From positions 1 through 64,000 of IMG/VR virus record IMGVR_UViG_3300048838_000628: DNA of 64,000 nucleotides; one strand, given 5' to 3'. Below, one piece after another: positions 58,988 to 64,000 of the stretch. Source of the DNA: a virus. Both the position numbers and the translations under genes were made by a program. How positions within the stretch are numbered: position 1 is the first letter of the stretch; each line of letters begins with the position of its first letter. The notes below the pieces were generated by a model. The model made no database searches and was not told the origin of the DNA. It worked only from the letters and a program-made list of their open reading frames with translations.

Positions 58988-60670
58988 TTACGCAGCTTCG
59001 TCGTAGGTGACGATAGTAACAGTCGCGGTATCGCTACCGGCTGCATTGGTAATGGTGTAAACATAGGTGTCAACACCCTCAAAGGTTGCGCTCGGAGGCA
59101 CATACGTGAACCCGCCATCAACAGTAATAGTAATCGTACCGCCTTCGGTCGTAGCAACAGTTGTAACTGCCGTAGCTGCCGGAGCAGGAGTACCAGTGTC
59201 GTTTACCAACAGACCGCTACCAGCGGCAACAACTAGCGAACTAGCACCAACTTCACGGGTGTAGAAGTCATTGTTCGCAACAGGAGCAACCTGAGTTACG
59301 AACCCACTAGCCTTCGGGTAACTAACCAAGTTACCTTCAAAGAAGAATGTACTCAAAGGATCACCAGACTTTGCACCATAGATGCTATCGCAAGCAACAT
59401 CGATAATTTTCATTTGTGCCCAAGGACCGGGCATGTCAACGCGCCACTGAAGTTCAGTGTGGATGCGATAGCAAGTGTGGTCAAGCGTCTTCCACGACAG
59501 AATGCGCGAATTATCGCTAACCATGTACTCGCTACCAGCCGGAGGAGTAGCCGCAACAGCCGACATATCCTTAACCTGAATACGAACCAGCGGCGTATTA
59601 CCGACATTGGGCGTCAGGATCAGAATAGTAGCAAGAGCAGGGTCCCCAGGTTCCGCACCAGCCGACAACAGACCGTAGTCGTAGGGGAAGAACACAACCG
59701 GAACGCCATGGAACGTCAAGGTAACATTCTGACCGGCCATAAGCGTGTTCTTAAGCTGATTCAGCATAGCCTGAACTTCACTTTCCATCATCCACTCTTT
59801 GTTGCCGCCGCAATGCGTGTGGCAAACCCAAGCGTCAATCAGACAGTTGAGATGTTCAGTCGGGATAAGGCCAATGTGTGTCGGCATACCGGACAGCGAA
59901 GAATGGGCAATACGCTGGCGGGTCAAGCGAAGGAACGAGGCCACATAGTCATAGAAAGCATAGCCGTCAGTAACAGCATCGCCATTAAACGTAACACCAG
60001 TAGCGCCATTCTCAGGAGCAAAGCTGTTGCCATTATAGTCAATAACCGTGCTGTCCATAGACGTACAGGCTTCACCGGTTTCGGGATCAGTGTAGCCATA
60101 AGTCACTAGCTGAAGCAGACCATCGGCCTCGCCAGCGTTCGATTTATTGCCGTTGATAATAAATCTCTGAAGGTCTTGCAGCATAACAGTCGTCTGACGA
60201 ACCACGTCCCACTCATAGTCGTCATCGATCATATTCCCGCCGATGTCATAAATCGGGCGCTGTGACGAATAACGAATAGGCAGGTCGGTAATGTCACGCG
60301 TGTCTGATGACTTGCGCATACGGCCCCAACCCTCTAGCAGATACGAACAGCCACCAGACTCAACACCAGTACCCGGAGCGCACGCATCAGCATGAGCGCT
60401 AGAAACAGGTGAACCATCGGCAGTACCAGCAGGTGCAACATAAGTCAGGAAATTACGCTTAATCAAATGAACATTGCTGTTCACAAAACCAATAGCATCA
60501 AGAGCGCGATTGTAGCCACCCAAAAGGGTGAAAGAAACAATAGCGTCTTCCGAATCGAGATCAAACAACGGCTGGTTATACAAACCATCAACCGGCCCAA
60601 TCGACAGCGCTTCCGTACCAGAATCACGCTTGATGAAATTACCGCCCTTTGAATTACGTTTCTGCATCAT
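58988..60670 (-). CDS. Major capsid protein with C-terminal Ig/cadherin-like domain
   Basis: 560 residues. Its place after the protease-scaffold gene, its length and its codon use (strong preference for C-ending codons) identify the major capsid protein, presumably HK97-fold; the DGYAFYDYVASFLRLTRQRIA helix and FHGVPVVFFPYDYGLLS segment fit the P and A domain regions. From about residue 466 a bacterial Ig/cadherin-like domain is fused (VANNDFYTREVG, GLLVNDTGTP, GGFTYVPPSATFEGVDTYVY, ATVTIVTYDEAA), which would be displayed on the particle surface. ATG ATG start; the ribosome site is weak. Confidence 0.85.
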   Translation of the reverse strand: MMQKRNSKGGNFIKRDSGTEALSIGPVDGLYNQPLFDLDSEDAIVSFTLLGGYNRALDAIGFVNSNVHLIKRNFLTYVAPAGTADGSPVSSAHADACAPGTGVESGGCSYLLEGWGRMRKSSDTRDITDLPIRYSSQRPIYDIGGNMIDDDYEWDVVRQTTVMLQDLQRFIINGNKSNAGEADGLLQLVTYGYTDPETGEACTSMDSTVIDYNGNSFAPENGATGVTFNGDAVTDGYAFYDYVASFLRLTRQRIAHSSLSGMPTHIGLIPTEHLNCLIDAWVCHTHCGGNKEWMMESEVQAMLNQLKNTLMAGQNVTLTFHGVPVVFFPYDYGLLSAGAEPGDPALATILILTPNVGNTPLVRIQVKDMSAVAATPPAGSEYMVSDNSRILSWKTLDHTCYRIHTELQWRVDMPGPWAQMKIIDVACDSIYGAKSGDPLSTFFFEGNLVSYPKASGFVTQVAPVANNDFYTREVGASSLVVAAGSGLLVNDTGTPAPAATAVTTVATTEGGTITITVDGGFTYVPPSATFEGVDTYVYTITNAAGSDTATVTIVTYDEAA

Positions 60671-60678
60671 AGTCTTAA

Positions 60679-61986
60679 TTAACCCTTTGTCACTTTAATT
60701 TTTTCACGATTAGCGCGGGCACGTTCACGCGGGGACATTTCTTCTTCGTCCTTAGTTTCAGCTTCCGGCTCAGTAAACTGTTTGTAAACAACTTTAACAT
60801 TACGATTACGAACCGCAGTTGACAAGCTTAGTGTCGCTTCCTGAATCTTTTCATTGTCCTCGCGTTCAACAGAAGCAAGACGCTCTGTTAGTTCATCAAT
60901 ACGCGCACGAGCAGTTTCAAGTTCAGCAACCAATTCACTACTGTCAAAAACGGGGACAGTGATCTTTTCAGCAACCTTGATAGCAATTGCGTCGATAATT
61001 TCTTCAGTAATCTCAAGCTCTACTTCTTCGGGAGCTTCTTCTTCGACAACCGGTTCTTCGACCACAACTTCAGGCTCAGGTTCAGGATCACCGTCGCGTG
61101 TAATCATTTTTTCATCTTCAATCTTTCGGCTGCGCACATTGGCGTCATCCAAAAGCGATTCAACTTCGTCTTCGGCTTCTGTGCCGAGAAATTCGAGCAA
61201 GGCTTTCTTTGCCCGATCACGGTCATAACCCATGTTTCCACTCCTTAAACTAGAAATAGTAGTAAAGTAGCTCGCCGCAGCATTTTCTTTGAGCAAAGAA
61301 CACTCAATTAAGATACCGCGATTGAACGTACTGATTTCGGTGTTACCAATTCGGATCACTTCAGGTTCTTCTGTAATCCTAAATCCAATGCTTATGCCCC
61401 AAACACCATCACTATTATCGCCCAACTTTTCAGCAATTCGAGAGCCAATAGTGGTAGTTTCGTCAACAAGACCGGAGATAATGAGAAACTTCTCATATCT
61501 GAATACTTTTTCCACAGTGCCAAAGCGCACCGCTTCACCGAGATGATAAAAGGTTAGATATGCTTTATCTTCTTGATCTTCGTAGGCTTCTTCAAACGAA
61601 TCAAATAAAGCCGTTGTGTCAAGCTCAGCAACTCGATTCAAAACAGCCGCAGCCGCAATTCCATAAAAATATAGTTGACCATCAGCATTTCTACGAACGA
61701 ATGTACGAGAACGCTCAGCGGGTACTTCTACATACTCAATTGCAACTTCAGTGGGTTCGCTAAGAGTAACAGAGTCATTAGCGTAATCAACACCTAAACG
61801 GTATAGCTTCCCATTGTCAGTTACAACAATGTAGTCGCCTTGTTCTGAACGCATGTATTCTAAAAGATAAGGATAATCAAACCCCGAAGAAGTTTCTAGT
61901 GCCTCATAAATCTGAGTAAAAAACTGGTCGTTTGTCAACTCCCTGTTAACACCCAAAAGGCTTTTAAAAACATTTTTTAAGCCCAT
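60679..61986 (-). CDS. Prohead protease fused to scaffold-like domain
   Basis: 435 residues. The first 250 residues carry an S78/U35-like protease pattern: H148 in FYHLGEAVRFG, S199 in GISIGF, and ECSLLKENAAASY (228-240), where E228 takes the third position. The rest (about 275-435) is acidic then coiled-coil (EVELEITEEIIDAIAIKVAEKI, ELETARARIDELTERLASVER), like a scaffolding domain, ending in a basic tail. It processes and shapes the prohead. The fusion is a known arrangement. An HNH gene separates it from the portal gene. Confidence 0.8.
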   Translation of the reverse strand: MGLKNVFKSLLGVNRELTNDQFFTQIYEALETSSGFDYPYLLEYMRSEQGDYIVVTDNGKLYRLGVDYANDSVTLSEPTEVAIEYVEVPAERSRTFVRRNADGQLYFYGIAAAAVLNRVAELDTTALFDSFEEAYEDQEDKAYLTFYHLGEAVRFGTVEKVFRYEKFLIISGLVDETTTIGSRIAEKLGDNSDGVWGISIGFRITEEPEVIRIGNTEISTFNRGILIECSLLKENAAASYFTTISSLRSGNMGYDRDRAKKALLEFLGTEAEDEVESLLDDANVRSRKIEDEKMITRDGDPEPEPEVVVEEPVVEEEAPEEVELEITEEIIDAIAIKVAEKITVPVFDSSELVAELETARARIDELTERLASVEREDNEKIQEATLSLSTAVRNRNVKVVYKQFTEPEAETKDEEEMSPRERARANREKIKVTKG

Positions 61987-61998
61987 AAATGCGTTTCC

Positions 61999-62580
61999 TT
62001 AACACTCATAAGTACAGCCGTGGTTATTTATCCACGCCTCTAAATAATCCGAACCAAAAGTTTGTTCTATCCATAGCATAGGCGGTTTGGCATTTTTTGT
62101 TAAATTGCATTTAGCACATGTCAAAGCAATATTAGAAGAATTATTATTGCCGCCTTTAGCCAGCGGTATAATATGATCTATATGGTATTTATCCTCAATA
62201 GAGCAATAACAATAAAAACATAAGCCGTTTTGTGCCTTAAATTTCTCTAAAATATCTGAATCAGCAAAAGTCCCCTCAGCATTTCGTAGCCTGGCTCTAC
62301 GCTTTGCTCGACTTATTTTTTGACTGAGTTTAAATTTGGAACGATTTTTGCTTCTATATTCGCTAATCTTGTTTTTGTAATATTTTAGATTATCATAATA
62401 TTTTTTTGATTGTTTTTGTCTAATCTTAGACTTATTTGCTTCAACATATTTTTTATTCATTTGGTTCTTACATTTTTTACAACAATTCTCAAAACATCCA
62501 CCATATCTTTTTCTCCACTGAAAAAATTCTTCAGTTAATGGAAGTTCCTCGTTACATTTTGGACAAATCTTCATGTCCAC
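61999..62580 (-). CDS. HNH homing endonuclease with zinc-finger N-terminus
   Basis: 193 residues from a GTG at 62580 (ATG at 62574 is also possible). N-terminal zinc finger with C6-x-x-C9 and C29, C33, C34, C37. A basic helix-rich linker (SKIRQKQSKKYYDN, RAKRRARLRN). HNH core: C121-x-x-C124, HIDHIIP (133-139), N150, C155-x-x-C158. It nicks or cuts DNA in neighbouring phages to spread itself. It lies between the portal and protease genes with the overlaps of a late insertion and is markedly more A+T-rich than they are. Confidence 0.85.
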   Translation of the reverse strand: MDMKICPKCNEELPLTEEFFQWRKRYGGCFENCCKKCKNQMNKKYVEANKSKIRQKQSKKYYDNLKYYKNKISEYRSKNRSKFKLSQKISRAKRRARLRNAEGTFADSDILEKFKAQNGLCFYCYCSIEDKYHIDHIIPLAKGGNNNSSNIALTCAKCNLTKNAKPPMLWIEQTFGSDYLEAWINNHGCTYEC

Positions 62581-63980
62581 TAGTACGCTCTTTTCCTTAG
62601 CATTTCATCGCCATTTTTATATAATACTTCTACATTGCCATTTGGAAACTCGTATTCATATAATTTATCTGGCGCGTCATAATTACCGATAATCTCGCGT
62701 TTTGAATTATATGAATAGGTTATGATCGGTTCATCAGGATAGGTTTTAGCAAAGCGACGAATCTCAAAGTTATCTCTGGCACGCTGGCGAACATGCTGAA
62801 GGTCTGTGACCGTTAGACTTTTATCTTCAATTCCAGCAATCCAGTCACGAGGCAAAATACCACTTTTGGCAAGAAGATAACGTCCTTCTTGTGCATCAAT
62901 CAATTCGCTATCTTTCATAGACTTAATATTCGCAATGACAAGAGCGTTGATTTCTTCTTGTGCTAAGGTATCATCATCGTTACGCATGTTAAAATCGAAT
63001 AATACGCTCGGCGGCAAGAAATAAGATTGTATTTGATCTTGAAAACTTAATGCAAATTCTAATTCACCCATATAAGTCGTGTTTTTTCGCATAGCGTCGA
63101 TTTCACGACCGCGCCCAAAAGTTCCCGATTCCGGCGTCCAAAACTGATAAATGTTTGTACCAAATGCTAAAGAATACGCTTTCATAATATTATCCAGCCA
63201 ATCGCGCAAATTGAAGTTATCAGGAAGTTCAGATAAGCCAATTAAATCTAATTTTGCATTAGGGTCTTTAACAAACAACCCAAAAACACCATCATATGTT
63301 GCCGTATCTTGGTTTTCTTTTTCTTGCTGAAAATTAGCTACTGCTGAATCCCATTCTTGGCGTCCTACCCCTGTTGCAAAAAGAATTCCTTTTGGCGGGG
63401 CTACTCCTAGCTTTTCAAGCTGATGATAGTGCAGACCTATCATCAAACGGGTAAACAACAGCGCTCTTTCAATTGCGCAAAAGCCAGCGTAATTTAGCTT
63501 TTCTTGAACAGCAGGCATCGAATTTCCGTGAATATAAGTTTCCCGACGGAGTTTCTTTTTGCCTGTCGCTGGATAATAATACATTGGATAATCACGCGCA
63601 CCTGTCATACGCAGACGCGAGGGATCAACATGCCACATGGTATCCGAAACCTTATTCCCGTCAACTCCAATTTCGGAGACATAACCTAAATTCGAAGAAT
63701 ACCAAGCTGTAGAATTTAGGGACAAGAATTGCCGCCAACCTTCGTTGTTATGGACAGTATGAAGCTTTTTAGCAAAATTACTTACTAAACGTGCCCCACC
63801 AGTTAATGTCCAGGCCCTATTCTTGTCCCTTGCTACTGACGCCGCTAATACACTGGCTATTAAGCTCTCTGATCTCCAGAAATGTTGTAGCGCTTCGTCA
63901 CGCTTCCGCGTATCGGCTTCATAAGGTGGTAAGACCTGATCCGATCTAGTAACCATGTTAATAATACGACGAAACATCAT
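62580..63980 (-). CDS. Portal protein, 5' end possibly beyond window
   Basis: 466 residues from an ATG-ATG at 63980. The frame is open to the right edge of the window (upstream codons read R-F-D-N-D-E), so the true start may lie outside. LNSTAWYSSNLGYVSEIGVDGNKV, HVDPSRLRMTGARDYPMYYY and the C-terminal EEINALVIANIKSMKDSELIDAQEGRYLLAKSG are the wing, stem and crown style segments of phage portal proteins. It forms the dodecameric ring for DNA packaging. The terminase genes should lie to the right, outside this window. Confidence 0.8.
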   Translation of the reverse strand: MMFRRIINMVTRSDQVLPPYEADTRKRDEALQHFWRSESLIASVLAASVARDKNRAWTLTGGARLVSNFAKKLHTVHNNEGWRQFLSLNSTAWYSSNLGYVSEIGVDGNKVSDTMWHVDPSRLRMTGARDYPMYYYPATGKKKLRRETYIHGNSMPAVQEKLNYAGFCAIERALLFTRLMIGLHYHQLEKLGVAPPKGILFATGVGRQEWDSAVANFQQEKENQDTATYDGVFGLFVKDPNAKLDLIGLSELPDNFNLRDWLDNIMKAYSLAFGTNIYQFWTPESGTFGRGREIDAMRKNTTYMGELEFALSFQDQIQSYFLPPSVLFDFNMRNDDDTLAQEEINALVIANIKSMKDSELIDAQEGRYLLAKSGILPRDWIAGIEDKSLTVTDLQHVRQRARDNFEIRRFAKTYPDEPIITYSYNSKREIIGNYDAPDKLYEYEFPNGNVEVLYKNGDEMLRKRAY

Positions 63981-64000
63981 CTCGTCGTTGTCAAACCTAT

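Noticed and set aside
59414-60109. 231-codon + strand frame opposite the capsid gene
   Set aside because: Shadow of a gene with strong C-ending codon bias, which leaves the opposite strand free of stops.

Overview
The window is one contiguous piece of a tailed double-stranded DNA bacteriophage genome (Caudoviricetes), most likely a long-tailed siphovirus: it carries a portal, protease, capsid, tail-tube, tape-measure, Dit/Tal-like, tail-fibre and lysis set and no sheath or contractile baseplate gene that I can recognise. Genes use Shine-Dalgarno sequences and sigma70-like promoters (TTGACA, 16-17 bp, TANNNT), so the host is a bacterium with ordinary housekeeping transcription. The host itself cannot be named from this sequence. 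The left half is A+T-rich (for example 21 of 60 bases are G+C at 13141-13200).

Layout: from 1 to about 32.3 kb every gene is on the + strand and tightly packed, often with ATGA overlaps. This is the early/replication arm: small membrane and soluble proteins of unknown function (2-6.9 kb); a long leader with a predicted structured RNA, then a Cas4/RecB-like nuclease and a GIY-YIG nuclease (6.8-8.2 kb); a strongly promoted MoxR-type AAA+ ATPase and VWA/metallopeptidase-like pair followed by a probable SSB (8.3-13.0 kb, closed by a terminator); a long run of diverged tandem duplicates of about 100-145 residues with a small VRR-NUC-like nuclease embedded (13.1-19.9 kb); then the replisome and nucleotide genes: C-family DNA polymerase with PHP domain, a pyrimidine-dimer-glycosylase-like protein, DnaB-like helicase, DnaG-like primase, two adenine methyltransferases, ThyX, dUTPase, a DUF5664-type nucleotide pyrophosphohydrolase, and a second GIY-YIG homing enzyme (19.9-32.3 kb).

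A bidirectional terminator at 32331-32362 separates this arm from the late arm, which is entirely on the - strand and reads from the right edge towards 32.4 kb: portal, HNH homing enzyme, protease-scaffold fusion, major capsid protein with a C-terminal Ig/cadherin-like domain, small head proteins, a G+C-rich insert with a LamG plus BNR_4 propeller protein, an SGNH hydrolase with an apparent AUU start, neck proteins, a tail-tube protein carrying an Asp-box propeller, tail chaperone-like proteins, a 2370-residue tape measure with a LysM domain, tail tip, two tail fibres with related N-termini, then coiled-coil membrane protein, LLH-type holin, C39-type peptidase and a clan GH-A glycosidase with SH3 domain as the lysis cassette.

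Together the left arm supplies an almost self-sufficient replication system (polymerase, helicase, primase, SSB candidate, thymidylate synthesis, dUTP removal, DNA methylation), and the right arm builds, decorates and releases the particle. The less ordinary parts are the paired MoxR/VWA genes, the structured leader RNA, the tandem arrays of duplicated small proteins, promoters placed inside coding sequences, two genes whose best start is AUU or AUA, and several beta-rich decoration domains fused to virion proteins.
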